A stretch of DNA of 64,000 nt from Blastopirellula sediminis (GTDB lineage Bacteria; Planctomycetota; Planctomycetia; Pirellulales; Pirellulaceae), in the NCBI RefSeq assembly GCF_020966755.1, contig NZ_JAJKFT010000010.1, positions 3,374,720-3,438,719 on the forward strand. Direction: 5' to 3'. Made by a program: the position numbers and the translations under genes. Below the pieces are notes generated by a model. The model saw only the letters and a program-made list of their open reading frames with translations, was not told where the DNA came from and did not search any database. Shown piece by piece: positions 35,815 to 45,370 of the stretch. Position 1 is the stretch's first letter, and every line of letters starts with the position of its first letter.

Positions 35815-36054
35815 ATGAAAGAGAAAATTCACCCCCGCTACGAGGAAGCGGTCGTGAAGTGCGGTTGTGGCAACTCGTTCACCACCCGCAGCACCCGTAA
35901 AGAAATCGTCGTTGACGTTTGCAGCGCTTGCCATCCGTTCTATACCGGCAAGCTGAAGTTCGTCGACTCGGGCGGACGTATCGAGAAGTTCAAGAACAAG
36001 ATCGCCAAGAGCGGTTACGCGAGCCTCGAGAAGCCGAAGAAGAAAAAGAAGTAG
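35815..36054 (+). CDS. rpmE: 50S ribosomal protein L31 (zinc-binding form)
   Basis: A component of the large ribosomal subunit that bridges to the small subunit. Starts with [11 protein letters not shown] and has zinc ligands Cys16, Cys18, Cys36 and Cys39 ([18 protein letters not shown]). [10 protein letters not shown] is conserved; a Lys-rich tail extends it to 79 residues. AGGAAG precedes the ATG. It is followed by a terminator hairpin and then prfA. Confidence 0.97.
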   Translation: MKEKIHPRYEEAVVKCGCGNSFTTRSTRKEIVVDVCSACHPFYTGKLKFVDSGGRIEKFKNKIAKSGYASLEKPKKKKK

Positions 36055-36080
36055 CGACGGCATCAACGATTATCGCACGG

Positions 36081-36118
36081 CGCGAGCTTTCCGACCACGG
36101 AAGGCTCGCGTTCTTCGT
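36081..36118 (+). terminator. Terminator after rpmE
   Basis: The arms CGCGAGCTTTCCG (36081-36093) and CGGAAGGCTCGCG (36098-36110) pair with one mismatch around ACCA and a T-rich stretch follows. It is 27 bases after the rpmE stop. Read-through to prfA is possible because the T-run is interrupted. Confidence 0.65.
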
Positions 36119-36168
36119 TGACTGACTACTTTTTTCACTTGTTCGCCCTATCGTCGTGAGGTTCTCCG

Positions 36169-37245
36169 ATGCGTGAGATGCTGGAGGAAAAGCTGGCCCG
36201 ATTCGAGTTGCTCGAAAAGCAAATGAGCGACCCGGAGGTCATGAATAATTCTCACCAGATGGCGACCATTGCGCGCGAACATGGCTCTCTGGCCAAGTTG
36301 GCGACCAAGTACCGCACCTTCAAGAAGACGATCGACGAGCTGGCCGAAGCCAAAGAGCTGCTCGAAGGGGACGACGAAGAAATGCGCGAGTTGGCGGAAG
36401 CCGACATCGTGACTCTGAAGGCTCGTCGCGAGAAGCTGTGGCAAGAGCTGCTCGACATGACGATCGGCGGTGAAGACGCCAACCGCACCAAGATCGTGCT
36501 CGAAATCCGCGGCGGCGCCGGCGGCGACGAAGCGGCCCTCTTCGCTCGCGACTTGTACGAAATGTACAAGCGATTCTGCGAAGGGAAGAAGTGGAAGTAC
36601 GAAGTGATGGAAGCCAACCCGACCGAACTGGGCGGCTTCAAGGAAATCATGGTCAGCGTCGAAGGCGAAGGGGTCTACCGCGAGCTGCAGTACGAAAGCG
36701 GCGGTCATCGCGTACAGCGCGTTCCCGAGACGGAAGCGAAAGGACGCGTTCACACTTCGGCCGCCACCGTCGCGGTGATGCCGGAACCGGAAGACGTCGA
36801 GTTTGAGCTGAACCCGGAAGACTTTGAAGTCGAGCGTTACGCCGCGTCGAGTGGTCCCGGCGGTCAGCACGTGAACAAGACGGCGTCGGCCGTTCGCCTG
36901 ATCCATAAGGACGGCGTCATCGTGCAGTGCTGCGAAGAACGAAGCCAGCACAAGAACCTGGCCAAGGCGCTCCGCTTGCTCAAGACCAAGCTGTACGAAG
37001 TGAAGCGAGCCAAGGAAGAGAAAGAGCGGAGCGATCACCGCAAGTCGCTGGTCGGTTCAGGCGATCGCAGCCAACGTATCCGCACCTACAACTTCCCCGA
37101 AAACCGCGTCACCGATCACCGCATCAACCTGACGCTGTACAAGCTCGATCAGATCATCGCCGGCAACTTGCAGCCGGTTATCGATGGCCTGGTCGACTAC
37201 GATCGCCAGCAGTTGCGCGGCGACATGGGCGACCTGGAAGAGTAA
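36169..37245 (+). CDS. prfA: Peptide chain release factor 1
   Basis: Recognises UAA and UAG and triggers peptide release on the ribosome. The GGQ catalytic motif is at residues 231-233 ([10 protein letters not shown]). The codon-recognition tripeptide in the RF1 position is PET (186-188, VPETEAKGR) where E. coli has PAT, which fits the PxT rule of RF1. The N-terminal helical domain begins [14 protein letters not shown] lies before the ATG. At 358 residues it has the usual length. Its methylating partner prmC follows 43 bases later. Confidence 0.97.
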   Translation: MREMLEEKLARFELLEKQMSDPEVMNNSHQMATIAREHGSLAKLATKYRTFKKTIDELAEAKELLEGDDEEMRELAEADIVTLKARREKLWQELLDMTIGGEDANRTKIVLEIRGGAGGDEAALFARDLYEMYKRFCEGKKWKYEVMEANPTELGGFKEIMVSVEGEGVYRELQYESGGHRVQRVPETEAKGRVHTSAATVAVMPEPEDVEFELNPEDFEVERYAASSGPGGQHVNKTASAVRLIHKDGVIVQCCEERSQHKNLAKALRLLKTKLYEVKRAKEEKERSDHRKSLVGSGDRSQRIRTYNFPENRVTDHRINLTLYKLDQIIAGNLQPVIDGLVDYDRQQLRGDMGDLEE

Positions 37246-37288
37246 TCTGACCCAATGACGCCGCAGAGGCGCAGCCGCGGGAGATGCT

Positions 37289-38173
37289 ATGTCGGCGGAA
37301 GAGCCATGGACGGTGGGACGCCTCTTAAAGTGGACCGCTGACTACCTGCAGCAGCAAAAGGCGGACTCTCCCCGTTTGGACGCCGAACTGCTCCTCGCGC
37401 AGTCGCTCGGCTGCAAGCGGATCGAGCTTTACACGCGGTTTGACGAAGTCGTCGCCGACGAGCCCCGCGGGAAGTTCCGCAACCTGGTCAAGCAGCGAGC
37501 CTCGGGGATGCCGGTCGCCTATCTGCTTGGCCGTAAAGAGTTCTACTCGCGTGACTTTCGCGTCACGCCGGACGTGCTGATCCCTCGGCCCGAGACTGAG
37601 CACTTGGTGATCGCCGCGCTTGATCGCTTGCGTGAAATCGCCAAGACGGGCGCTCCGCAAATCTGCGACGTCGGTACCGGCAGCGGCTGCGTCGCCATCA
37701 CGCTGGCGAAGGAACTGCCGACGCTGCACGTGACGGCGATCGAAATTAGCCCTGCGGCGCTTGTGGTCGCTGCGGAGAACGCCGAAAAGCTGGGTGTCGC
37801 CGAGCGAATCGAGTTTGTCGAAGGTGACCTGCTCACGACGCTTCCCGAAACGCCGGCGTTCGACGCGATCGTCAGCAATCCGCCGTACATTGGCTTGGTT
37901 GAAAAGCCGACGCTGCCGCGGGACGTGCTGCAGTTTGAACCGCACGGGGCTCTCTTCAGCGGCGAAGATGGCTTGGATGCGATTCGCGCCTTGGTGGATC
38001 AGGCGCCGTCGCGATTGAAGCCTGGCGGTTGGCTCTTAATTGAGTTTGGTCCGGTCGTCGCGGATGCGGCGACGGCGATCCTGGCGGGCAGTCCGCACTT
38101 CGAGACGCCGACCGTCGAGAAGGATCTCGCGAAGCTGCCGCGCATCTTGATCGCGCGGCGAAAGGCCAATTAG
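37289..38173 (+). CDS. prmC: Release factor glutamine methyltransferase (HemK family)
   Basis: Methylates the Gln of the GGQ motif of release factors. It has the N-terminal helical domain that binds release factor, then an SAM-binding DVGTGSGCVAI motif (about residues 129-139) and NPPY at 197-200, the signature that holds the target Gln. AGGAGATGCT-type SD (GGAGA) precedes the ATG. Its stop (38171-38173) overlaps by 3 bases the stop of the convergent degenerate-GGDEF gene (38170-38172). The length of 294 residues is typical. Confidence 0.96.
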   Translation: MSAEEPWTVGRLLKWTADYLQQQKADSPRLDAELLLAQSLGCKRIELYTRFDEVVADEPRGKFRNLVKQRASGMPVAYLLGRKEFYSRDFRVTPDVLIPRPETEHLVIAALDRLREIAKTGAPQICDVGTGSGCVAITLAKELPTLHVTAIEISPAALVVAAENAEKLGVAERIEFVEGDLLTTLPETPAFDAIVSNPPYIGLVEKPTLPRDVLQFEPHGALFSGEDGLDAIRALVDQAPSRLKPGGWLLIEFGPVVADAATAILAGSPHFETPTVEKDLAKLPRILIARRKAN

Positions 38174-39579
38174 CGTTCTTCGACGTTGATCGTTCGCCCG
38201 ACCACTTTGTATTCGGGCGGCGTGATCGGGGCCGGGCCGTTCCCTTCGTCGATCACGGTGCAATTGCGGCCGTTTCGTTTGGCGACGCGCATCGCCTTTT
38301 CCAGACGCTTCGTCACCTTGGTCGTGGTGTCATCGGCGACCACCTCGGTAATTCCGATGCTGACCATCATTTCAACATCTTCGCCGTCCAAGTTGAAACG
38401 AGTCGCTTCCAACGTCTGACGGATCCGTTCGACGCTACTGGTCGCATTGCGCGGACCAGTGTCGCCGAAGAAGATGACGAACTGTTGCCCGGTCGAGCGA
38501 GCGACGATGTCAAAGCCGCGGTCCTTGCGAATCAGCTCGCCCAACAGTCGGCCGAATTCGGCAAGCAGTCGATCGCCCGCCAGCGCGCCGAAACGTTCGT
38601 TGATCTTGCGGAGGTTGTCGATGTCGAGGAGGCCGACGCTGACGATTCGCTCGCGGCGAATGTCGGCTCGCCACCACTCGTAGAAGACGACTTCCAAACC
38701 GTTACGGTTGTGCAGTTTCGTCAGGCCGTCGAATTGCATCTTGCGATCGATGTCGGCCAAGCGGCGTTCGGCTCGCAAGATCGTCAGCAGGGTGTCTTGC
38801 ATCTTGTCGCGCAGGTCGTGCGCCAGATCGATCAGGCGGCTGATTTCCTGCAACAAGCGGCGACGGCCGTCCGCCGGATCGGACGACAGGTCGAATTGTT
38901 CGATGTTGCTGATCGTGGTCTCGATCTGAGCGGCCTGCTCCATTAGCACCATGTTGAGCGAGCCGCCAATATCGGAGTATTCGCCCAGCGCGTCTTGATT
39001 GCTATCGAGGGTGCTGGCCGCTTCGGCTTGCTTATTGAGCCAGTCGCGGTTGAGATCTTCCAGTTCGACCGTGATAACTTCCAGCAGACCAGAGTCAGGG
39101 CTATCGTCCATGGCCCGCAGTTGGTTGTCGATTTCAATGAGAGCGTCGCGATACTTGCCGACTTCCAGTCGCAACACTTCGGCCGAAGCTTCGACCAGGC
39201 TGTTGGCGACGATCGATTCTCCCTGGAGCATGCCGATGTATTCCGGCGGAATCGCGTCAATCGAAGCGATCGCACGTGCGCGTACCGTCGTTTGAGTCGG
39301 CGCATTCGCCGATTCGCACGAGAGTTCACGACTGGCGTCAACCTCGGTCGTATCTTGATGCGAGTCGAACGCCACAACCGCTCGACCTTCATCTACGACT
39401 TGACGCAGGTATAACGCGAGGCCAAATCCGATTCCCAGATTGGCCAGCATCATCCCACTTAGGAATACCCACAACACGTTAAAGCCCCAAATTTCTCGCG
39501 ATTGCGATCGACGACTTGTCGGACCGCTGCTGCCGAAGCCTACGTTAGTAAAATGTGGGAAGAATAGTTCCTGTCTCAA
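38170..39579 (-). CDS. Membrane protein with degenerate GGDEF domain
   Basis: TTG start at 39579 is the longest option; no ribosome binding site is clear, so the start is uncertain. One membrane helix (about residues 33-57, VLWVFLSGMMLANLGIGFGLALYL) is followed by an acidic coiled-coil region (about 60-270) and then a diguanylate-cyclase fold (DGLTKLHNRNGLEVVF, VGLLDIDNLRKINERFGALAGD). The active-site GGDEF is replaced by TGQQF (in RSTGQQFVIF, about residues 361-370), so cyclase activity is very unlikely. The usual inhibitory-site RxxD is not evident. It may be a c-di-GMP or GTP sensor or a scaffold. It is convergent with prmC. Confidence 0.8.
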   Translation of the reverse strand: MRQELFFPHFTNVGFGSSGPTSRRSQSREIWGFNVLWVFLSGMMLANLGIGFGLALYLRQVVDEGRAVVAFDSHQDTTEVDASRELSCESANAPTQTTVRARAIASIDAIPPEYIGMLQGESIVANSLVEASAEVLRLEVGKYRDALIEIDNQLRAMDDSPDSGLLEVITVELEDLNRDWLNKQAEAASTLDSNQDALGEYSDIGGSLNMVLMEQAAQIETTISNIEQFDLSSDPADGRRRLLQEISRLIDLAHDLRDKMQDTLLTILRAERRLADIDRKMQFDGLTKLHNRNGLEVVFYEWWRADIRRERIVSVGLLDIDNLRKINERFGALAGDRLLAEFGRLLGELIRKDRGFDIVARSTGQQFVIFFGDTGPRNATSSVERIRQTLEATRFNLDGEDVEMMVSIGITEVVADDTTTKVTKRLEKAMRVAKRNGRNCTVIDEGNGPAPITPPEYKVVGRTINVEER

Positions 39580-39618
39580 ATCGGGGAATTCGTGTTCCGG
39601 TTATGCCGGTTCTTGCAG

Positions 39619-40662
39619 TCACGTCTGGCGGTTTGCCTCTGCGTCGGGGGAGGCCTCGCCTCGTAAGATGGCCCGTCGAAACGGGTTATCCTTCGGTATA
39701 ACTGGCCCTTCGCCGGGCGACGCGAGCGCTGCGGAAAACCGTTGCAGCTCCGAATTGATCCGATCGGCCTGCTGAACCAGCAGCGCTTCGCACGAAATCG
39801 GTCGCCGATAATCGCCGTCGGCGTAGTAATCCTGATGCGTTAGCACGATCAGTTCCAAACGCCTCAGCAAGTCGGGCGAAACTCTGAGTCGCTGACCGGT
39901 TTCGCGTACCAGGTCACGTCCCATCAAAACGTGTCCCAGGATCTGGCCATCGAGCGAAGTCGCCACCCCGCCCTGCACCAGATCGATTTCCAGCAGTTTC
40001 CCCACGTCGTGCAGCAAGGCGCCGGCGATCGCCAGATCACACGTCGGCCGATCTTGCAGCGGCGGAAGTTGATGCCGATGCCGCTCGATTAGATCGATGA
40101 CCGTCTGGGCGACGCTGAGCGAGTGCTCCAGCAAACCTCCCTGGTAACAGTGATGATGATAGAGCGCCGCCGGCGCGAGCAGCAACGGTTCCCGCTGCTC
40201 GGTATAGATCGTCGTTACCAATTGCCGCAGCGACTCGTCCTGGATATCGCATTGGCAAATCATCAGCGCCGCGTCCCACAGCTCGGCCGGGTCCTCTACC
40301 GATCGAGGTTGGCAGCGGGTCGGATCGAAGCCTTGCCGCAAATCATCTTCGTTGACTGGGCGAATCTTGCGCGGTACCAGTTCCTTTCCGCGGTGCGACT
40401 CGTGGTAGATCGCTCGGACCTTAAAGTGCTGGCCCAGTTTCCATTCGTCCTGGCACGCTTCGAACCATTGCGAGTCATTCCAGATCATGGCAAAAACGCG
40501 GCGACGATCGTCTCGAAATTCGAGCCGTCGATATGGTAGGCCGTTTTTGCCGATCCGCTCTTGGCGGTCGACCAGTTGAACGTAAACGTCGCCGAATTCT
40601 CCCGGGCGGAGATCTCCCAGCGTCGTCGCGATGGAAAGGGGATCGTCATTCATGTCCGCCAT
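39619..40662 (-). CDS. OB-fold plus HD-domain hydrolase (YhaM-like)
   Basis: N-terminal OB-like domain (residues about 20-100, FGDVYVQLVDRQERIGKNGLPYRRLEF) joined to an HD phosphohydrolase domain: GGLLEHSLSVA (His180), LLHDVGK (His218-Asp219), H244 and Asp300. This order is that of YhaM-type 3'-5' exoribonucleases, which degrade RNA or ssDNA from the 3' end in the cytoplasm. At 347 residues it fits the family. M1 and M4 are both possible starts; neither has a strong SD. It is followed by the acyltransferase and galE on the same strand but separated from them by 36 bases. Confidence 0.8.
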   Translation of the reverse strand: MADMNDDPLSIATTLGDLRPGEFGDVYVQLVDRQERIGKNGLPYRRLEFRDDRRRVFAMIWNDSQWFEACQDEWKLGQHFKVRAIYHESHRGKELVPRKIRPVNEDDLRQGFDPTRCQPRSVEDPAELWDAALMICQCDIQDESLRQLVTTIYTEQREPLLLAPAALYHHHCYQGGLLEHSLSVAQTVIDLIERHRHQLPPLQDRPTCDLAIAGALLHDVGKLLEIDLVQGGVATSLDGQILGHVLMGRDLVRETGQRLRVSPDLLRRLELIVLTHQDYYADGDYRRPISCEALLVQQADRINSELQRFSAALASPGEGPVIPKDNPFRRAILRGEASPDAEANRQT

Positions 40663-40697
40663 TCTAGCGGGAATCGATCCCCTCTCAAGAGTTTTCG

Positions 40698-41912
40698 TCA
40701 GTCCTGGTACAGCGGCGATTCTCGGGAGAGTTTCGCCAGCTTTGCCGCGAGTCGATCTCGCAGCAGCTCGCTCAGCGGGTCGATGCTCGCCGAGCGATCC
40801 CGCTCAGGCGAGACTTCGATCGCCGGGTCGACGTCGATCACCACGTGCAGCTTGCCATGGACCCGAACCTTGTCGGTCAGATCTTCTTCGTACCGCTCGA
40901 CCGTTTCGAGCAAGCGATCGACCGACGGGTACTCGGCCAGATAATCGGGCAAATAGCAGGAAAGCTGTTGGGCCAGATAAATGTCAGCCAGCTGGTCCCA
41001 GCGGCGGTTCCGTTCTTCCTGCGGCAATGCTTCCTTCACCATCGCCGGCATGATCTTCATCCGCAGCGCTTTGACCCGCGGAACGACGGCAGGCGCTTCG
41101 GGCGGGCATTGCCACTCTTCTTCGAGCGGTCCAAGCAGTCGATTGATTAAGTTGTCGAGCCGCTGCTGCGTGCTGCCGGTGCGGATTTGCTGGAAGTACT
41201 CCGATTCTTTGAGCGCGAGCAGCGCCATGCCGACTTTTGCGATGCGATCGAACAGCGGCAGATGGCTTTGCGGCTTCCAGGTGAGCCGATGTTCGATTTC
41301 GGTGAGCACCGGATCAACCGCGCGGCGCAGATCGCCGCGAAACAGATACTTGATGCCGATCGGATGGATCACGACTTTGCCGCCGGTCGATTTGGCCCGC
41401 TTTTTGGCCGCGGCGCGAGCGATAAAGGTGACGCCGTCCAGCAGCGCATGAATTCGATCATTGGTTCGTGTGGTGGAGCCTTCGGGAAAGACCAGCAGCG
41501 GGCGTTCGGCGGTCGCCAGCGCGTCGATCGCGGTATTGATCGCCTGACGGTCGATCCCTTCGCGATAAATGCTGAAGCCGCCCATCAGGCGAATCGCCAG
41601 CGAGTTGAACCAACCTTGGTTGAACAAGTGCCAGCTCGCCATTGCGTAGAGATGAAAGCCGACGTCTTTCGCCAGATAACCGAGCGTTAGCGGATCGGAG
41701 GTGCGGCAATGATTCGGCGCCATCATCACGCCGTGCCCCGCGTCGAGCGACTCGCGGAGCAAGTGCTGATTGCGAAGTTCGTAGCTCTCGACCCCTTCCT
41801 TCTTTCGCAGGTAATAGCCGTACAAGTCCAATCTCTGGATCAACGCGGGCCAAAAGTGGCCGCGATGAGGAGGAATAAACGTGTACGGCTTTTCGAATAC
41901 GATCTGCTGCAT
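40698..41912 (-). CDS. PlsC-like acyltransferase with large C-terminal extension
   Basis: The ATG at 41912 (MQQIVFEK) is taken as start because upstream in-frame residues lie inside galE and are not protein-like; this gives 404 residues. The PlsC/AGPAT domain has the catalytic HX4D motif NHCRTSD (His68, Asp73) and the acceptor motif FPEG (142-145). Acyltransferases of this family use acyl-CoA or acyl-ACP to acylate glycerol phosphate or related lipids at the membrane. The last 200 residues (many helices with conserved Leu and Glu) have no recognised domain. It follows galE after 23 bases on the same strand, suggesting a joint role in envelope lipid or glycan synthesis. Confidence 0.8.
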   Translation of the reverse strand: MQQIVFEKPYTFIPPHRGHFWPALIQRLDLYGYYLRKKEGVESYELRNQHLLRESLDAGHGVMMAPNHCRTSDPLTLGYLAKDVGFHLYAMASWHLFNQGWFNSLAIRLMGGFSIYREGIDRQAINTAIDALATAERPLLVFPEGSTTRTNDRIHALLDGVTFIARAAAKKRAKSTGGKVVIHPIGIKYLFRGDLRRAVDPVLTEIEHRLTWKPQSHLPLFDRIAKVGMALLALKESEYFQQIRTGSTQQRLDNLINRLLGPLEEEWQCPPEAPAVVPRVKALRMKIMPAMVKEALPQEERNRRWDQLADIYLAQQLSCYLPDYLAEYPSVDRLLETVERYEEDLTDKVRVHGKLHVVIDVDPAIEVSPERDRSASIDPLSELLRDRLAAKLAKLSRESPLYQD

Positions 41913-41935
41913 CGGAGGAGAGTCGAACTTGCTCG

Positions 41936-42919
41936 TTAGTCGGCGTAGCCGTGCGGATGGGCGACGTGCCACTTCCACGCGGTTTCTACGGTCTTTCGAA
42001 TGTCCAGGTATTTCGCACGCCAACCCAATTGCTTCAGCGCCAGCGAGGCGTCGGCGACCAGTTCCGGCGGGTCGCCGGGGCGACGCGGAGCGATTTTTTC
42101 GGGGATCGCGTGGCCGGTGACGTCGCGACAAGCTTGGATCACTTCCCGAACGCTCACCCCTTCCCCGGTTCCCAGGTTCAGCTTCAACGCCACGCCGGGC
42201 TCCAGCTTTTCCATCGCCGTCAGATGGGCGGTCGCCAGATCGTCGACATGAATATAGTCGCGAATGCAGGTTCCGTCAGGCGTTGGGTAATCGTCGCCGA
42301 AAATCGAAATCGCTTCGCGCTGGCCGAGCGCCACTTGCAACACGATCGGGATCAGGTGCGATTCGGGATCATGGTCTTCCCCAATGTCGCCGTCAGGCGA
42401 TGCGCCGGAAGCGTTGAAGTAGCGGAGCGCCGCGTAGCCGAATCCATACGCGTGAGCGTAGTCGGCCAATGCGTGTTCGATGCACAACTTGGTAAAGCCG
42501 TACGGATTGACCGGCGACTGCGTGGTCGACTCGGTAATCGGCATTTGATCGGGTTCGCCGTAGGTGGCGCAGGTGCTCGAAAAGACGATCCGGCGAACGT
42601 CGGCGGCCCGCATCGAGTCTAGCAGCGACAGCGTCGCGACGATGTTGTTGCGATAGTATTTGGCTGGATCGGTCACCGACTCGCCGACCAGGGCGCTCGC
42701 GGCGAAGTGCATCACGGCTTCGATTTTCAACTCCCGCATCAGGCTCGTCAGTTGCGGGCCATCGTGCAGGTCGCCGACGATCAAACGGTCGGCCGGAACC
42801 GCCCCGCGGTGACCTTGCGAGAGGTTGTCGTAGATCCAGACGTCATGTCCTTGCCGCATCAAATGACGGGCAGTATGCGAGCCGACGTAGCCGGCGCCGC
42901 CGGAAACCAGGACTTTCAT
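41936..42919 (-). CDS. galE: UDP-glucose 4-epimerase (SDR family)
   Basis: Interconverts UDP-glucose and UDP-galactose. ATG at 42919 chosen because MKVLVSGGAGYVGSH is the family start and TAAGG lies upstream; a farther in-frame start at 42961 is less likely. NAD-binding GGAGYVG (7-13), catalytic SSTCATYG (Ser/Thr around 121) and YGFTK (Tyr at about 147) are present. GVSVREVIQA and RRPGDPPELVADA complete the C-terminal region. Length 327 residues. It is the first gene of a two-gene operon with the acyltransferase. Confidence 0.92.
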   Translation of the reverse strand: MKVLVSGGAGYVGSHTARHLMRQGHDVWIYDNLSQGHRGAVPADRLIVGDLHDGPQLTSLMRELKIEAVMHFAASALVGESVTDPAKYYRNNIVATLSLLDSMRAADVRRIVFSSTCATYGEPDQMPITESTTQSPVNPYGFTKLCIEHALADYAHAYGFGYAALRYFNASGASPDGDIGEDHDPESHLIPIVLQVALGQREAISIFGDDYPTPDGTCIRDYIHVDDLATAHLTAMEKLEPGVALKLNLGTGEGVSVREVIQACRDVTGHAIPEKIAPRRPGDPPELVADASLALKQLGWRAKYLDIRKTVETAWKWHVAHPHGYAD

Positions 42920-43144
42920 GATATGCGCCTTACCAGTGTATTGGGGTGCGGGTGCGGTCATGCGATCCGTTGCGCCCAGATTCTGGACGAAAACGCCATT
43001 AGGATCAATATGACCGGTAAGGTTAACCGTGACTTGGGGTTAGGTTCGGTTTGGCGGCGAATTCGGGCCGTTTCAATCTAGCCTCGTCCGCCGCCGATAC
43101 TGGATAATGACGCACTCAAACATACCGCGTGAAAAACGGCAGGC

Positions 43145-44086
43145 ATGGCCAGAATAAGACGGAAATTAGTTCGCCCCCAACCGCAAGCTCGCGGCAACGT
43201 CGCCGCGCGGATGTCGGCGGCGTTCGCCGATTATTTGCAGAGCGAGTGCCACTTGGCCGCCAATACGGTCGCCGCCTATCGTCGCGATCTGGTTCGGTTT
43301 GAAAAATGGCTTGGGGCGCGAGAGATTAAGAGTCTGCGGGTTTCGGACCTGGCCGATTACGTTGCGTGGCTCCATCGCCAAGACCTGGCCCCGGCAACAA
43401 TCGCCCGCGGCGTCGTGTCGCTGAAGATTTTCTTCCGTTATCTCCAGTTGGAAGGAATCTTGCAGGACAACGTGGTGGAACTGCTCGGCAGTCAAAAGAT
43501 CTGGCGGCGGATCCCCTCCGTCATTGCGCCTCATAAGATCGACGATCTGATGACGGCGCCTTGGAGCGAAGATCCTTACTGGCGCCGCGATCGGGCCCTG
43601 TTGGAGCTTCTATACGCTACCGGTTGCCGTGCGTCGGAAGTGAGTAATCTTCGTTTAGACGACGTTCATCTGGACGAAGGGTACTGCAAGTGCGAAGGGA
43701 AAGGCTCGAAGCAGCGGATCGCGCCGCTAGCGAAAAAAGCGGCCGACACGGTCCGGGCGTATCTCGAAACCGATCGTCCGAAGCTGACCAAGCGAAATCC
43801 ACCGGACGCGGTGTACCTGTTTCTCTCGCGCAGCGGCAAGCGACTGTCGCGCATCGCGATTTGGGAACTGGTGAAAAAGTACGCCGCCCGGGCCGGGATC
43901 GATCCGGAAGTGAGTCCTCACTCGCTCCGACATAGCTTTGCGACCCATTTGCTGGCCGGCGGCGCCGATTTGCGGCATGTGCAGGAAATGATGGGGCACG
44001 CCAGCATCGCAACGACGCAGATCTACACGCACGTCGACCAGTCGCGTTTGAAGAAGGTGCACGCACAGTTTCATCCGCGTGCGTAA
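43145..44086 (+). CDS. xerD: Tyrosine recombinase XerC/XerD
   Basis: Site-specific recombinase that resolves chromosome dimers at dif with a partner recombinase and FtsK. The N-terminal SAM-like core-binding domain (residues about 20-105) is followed by the catalytic domain. The catalytic set is complete: Arg162 (TGCRASE), Lys186 (GKGSKQR), His259 and Arg262 (HSLRHSFATHL), His285 (MMGHASI) and the nucleophile Tyr294 (TQIYTHVD). At 313 residues it has the normal length for Xer rather than phage integrases. No att-like repeats or mobile genes flank it. XerC and XerD cannot be told apart with confidence. Confidence 0.9.
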   Translation: MARIRRKLVRPQPQARGNVAARMSAAFADYLQSECHLAANTVAAYRRDLVRFEKWLGAREIKSLRVSDLADYVAWLHRQDLAPATIARGVVSLKIFFRYLQLEGILQDNVVELLGSQKIWRRIPSVIAPHKIDDLMTAPWSEDPYWRRDRALLELLYATGCRASEVSNLRLDDVHLDEGYCKCEGKGSKQRIAPLAKKAADTVRAYLETDRPKLTKRNPPDAVYLFLSRSGKRLSRIAIWELVKKYAARAGIDPEVSPHSLRHSFATHLLAGGADLRHVQEMMGHASIATTQIYTHVDQSRLKKVHAQFHPRA

Positions 44087-44650
44087 TTACTGGGCCGCTT
44101 GTTTCGCTAGTTGCTCGTCTTGCTCCATCGCCGCTTGGACGGCGCTGAAATCATTATTCTTCTCGTACCACGTTTCCCACGAAGCGACCTCTTCCGGACT
44201 ACACCAGAGATTCACCTCGTAGATAGGCCCTGCAGAGCTTCGACCCCTCGCGGTAAACGCAGCTTCCGCTTGTCCCGATTGACGCTGAGCGACCTGGGTG
44301 CTGAGGTAATGGGCTTCGGGCGAAGGACAGGGAATCTGCTCGAAGCGAAACTGGCAGTGAACAAGTCGGCCTTGTTTCACCAGCGCATCACGATGGTAAC
44401 GCCCCCAGTCGGCGGTCTGATCCCAATCGAGAAAACGAGCGACGATTCCATGTTTGCCGCCGTTCATGTAAGCGTTGATTTCGGAACTCGCCCAGGCCAT
44501 CCCCAAACGATGAAATCGACCGCCCGTGAAGAGATAGACGGCGCCGGCAATCATCGCCAGAAGGACGACGACGCAGATTCCGCGTACGACGCGGTAGGGG
44601 ACTTTGCTGTTGGGCTGCGACGTTGGAGCGTCGGCAGATGCGTTCGACAT
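44087..44650 (-). CDS. Hypothetical single-helix membrane protein
   Basis: One membrane helix (about residues 23-43, VRGICVVVLLAMIAGAVYLFT) follows a short cytoplasmic N-terminus. The extracytoplasmic part (about 140 residues) includes VHCQFRFEQIPCPSPEAHYL and VNLWCSPEEVASWETWY, with two possible cysteine pairs. No domain recognised. Convergent with xerD with no gap between the stops. Length 187 residues. Confidence 0.6.
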   Translation of the reverse strand: MSNASADAPTSQPNSKVPYRVVRGICVVVLLAMIAGAVYLFTGGRFHRLGMAWASSEINAYMNGGKHGIVARFLDWDQTADWGRYHRDALVKQGRLVHCQFRFEQIPCPSPEAHYLSTQVAQRQSGQAEAAFTARGRSSAGPIYEVNLWCSPEEVASWETWYEKNNDFSAVQAAMEQDEQLAKQAAQ

Positions 44651-44793
44651 CGTCGTTCGGCTCTCGATAGTGAGCGGCGATTCGTGAAATAGACGCTGTC
44701 GGAATTTTAACCCGATGGGAACGGACCGGGAAAGAGACTTGCGGCGGCATGCCCTCGGCTCACGCCTTGGGCTACTCTTCGGGCCGCGCGCAA

Positions 44794-44832
44794 GAAAAGA
44801 GGCCGGGTCTGCTTTCGCGGTCCGGCCTCTTT
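44794..44832 (-). terminator. Terminator of the TPR-ExbB-ExbD operon
   Basis: The 11-base arms AAAGAGGCCGG and CCGGCCTCTTT pair perfectly around a 15-base loop, with a TTTTC tract on the minus strand. It starts 24 bases after the stop of the last exbD. Confidence 0.75.
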
Positions 44833-44855
44833 CGGAGACGTTATTGATTCGCCAG

Positions 44856-45356
44856 TTAGCGTCCGGCGGAGGGAGAGAACTTGACCTTTTCGATCAAGCG
44901 CTGGATGTTCCCTTCTTTGTCGACGCGACCGGTGACTGCGGTCATCGCTTCGATGACATATTCGTACTGCAGGTTGTAATCGGCGTCGATTTCAATCTCC
45001 GCCTCTTCCGCCGCCGAGCCGGGACCGGTGTCGGTGCCGATTTGCTCGATGATCTGGTCCTGCAGCTTCTTGAACTTCTCTTGGTACGACAAGCCGGAGA
45101 ACGATCGATCGCCCAAACGGACTTCGTCAAGTTTGCCGGTCGGCGTGGCTCGAAGCGTCAACTTCAGCGGAAGTTGGTCGCTGGGAGCGCCCTGAGCCGC
45201 TTTCGGCATCTTGATGTCGAAGTCCCCTTCCATCGCCGCGACTTTAAACGTCATGACGAAGAAGACGAGCAGCTGAAACACGATGTCGATCATCGGCGTC
45301 ATCTGCAAATCGATCTTATCGCTGCCGGCATGGCGAGCGGAATTTCGTAACTTCAT
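44856..45356 (-). CDS. exbD: ExbD/TolR-family biopolymer transport protein (first of two)
   Basis: Periplasmic subunit of the ExbB-ExbD proton-driven motor. The N-terminal helix begins TPMIDIVFQLLVFFVMTF with the essential Asp24; then a compact periplasmic domain follows. The acidic insertion GPGSAAEEAEIEIDADYN and the C-terminal VIEAMTAVTGRV are less typical. It is the last gene of a five-gene minus-strand operon, 14 bases after the other exbD. Length 166 residues. Confidence 0.9.
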   Translation of the reverse strand: MKLRNSARHAGSDKIDLQMTPMIDIVFQLLVFFVMTFKVAAMEGDFDIKMPKAAQGAPSDQLPLKLTLRATPTGKLDEVRLGDRSFSGLSYQEKFKKLQDQIIEQIGTDTGPGSAAEEAEIEIDADYNLQYEYVIEAMTAVTGRVDKEGNIQRLIEKVKFSPSAGR

Positions 45357-45370
45357 TGCCGCGGGACTTT

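Noticed and set aside
43145-44086. Integrase of a mobile element
   Set aside because: Length and motifs match chromosomal XerC/D; no att repeats, tRNA or cargo genes flank it.
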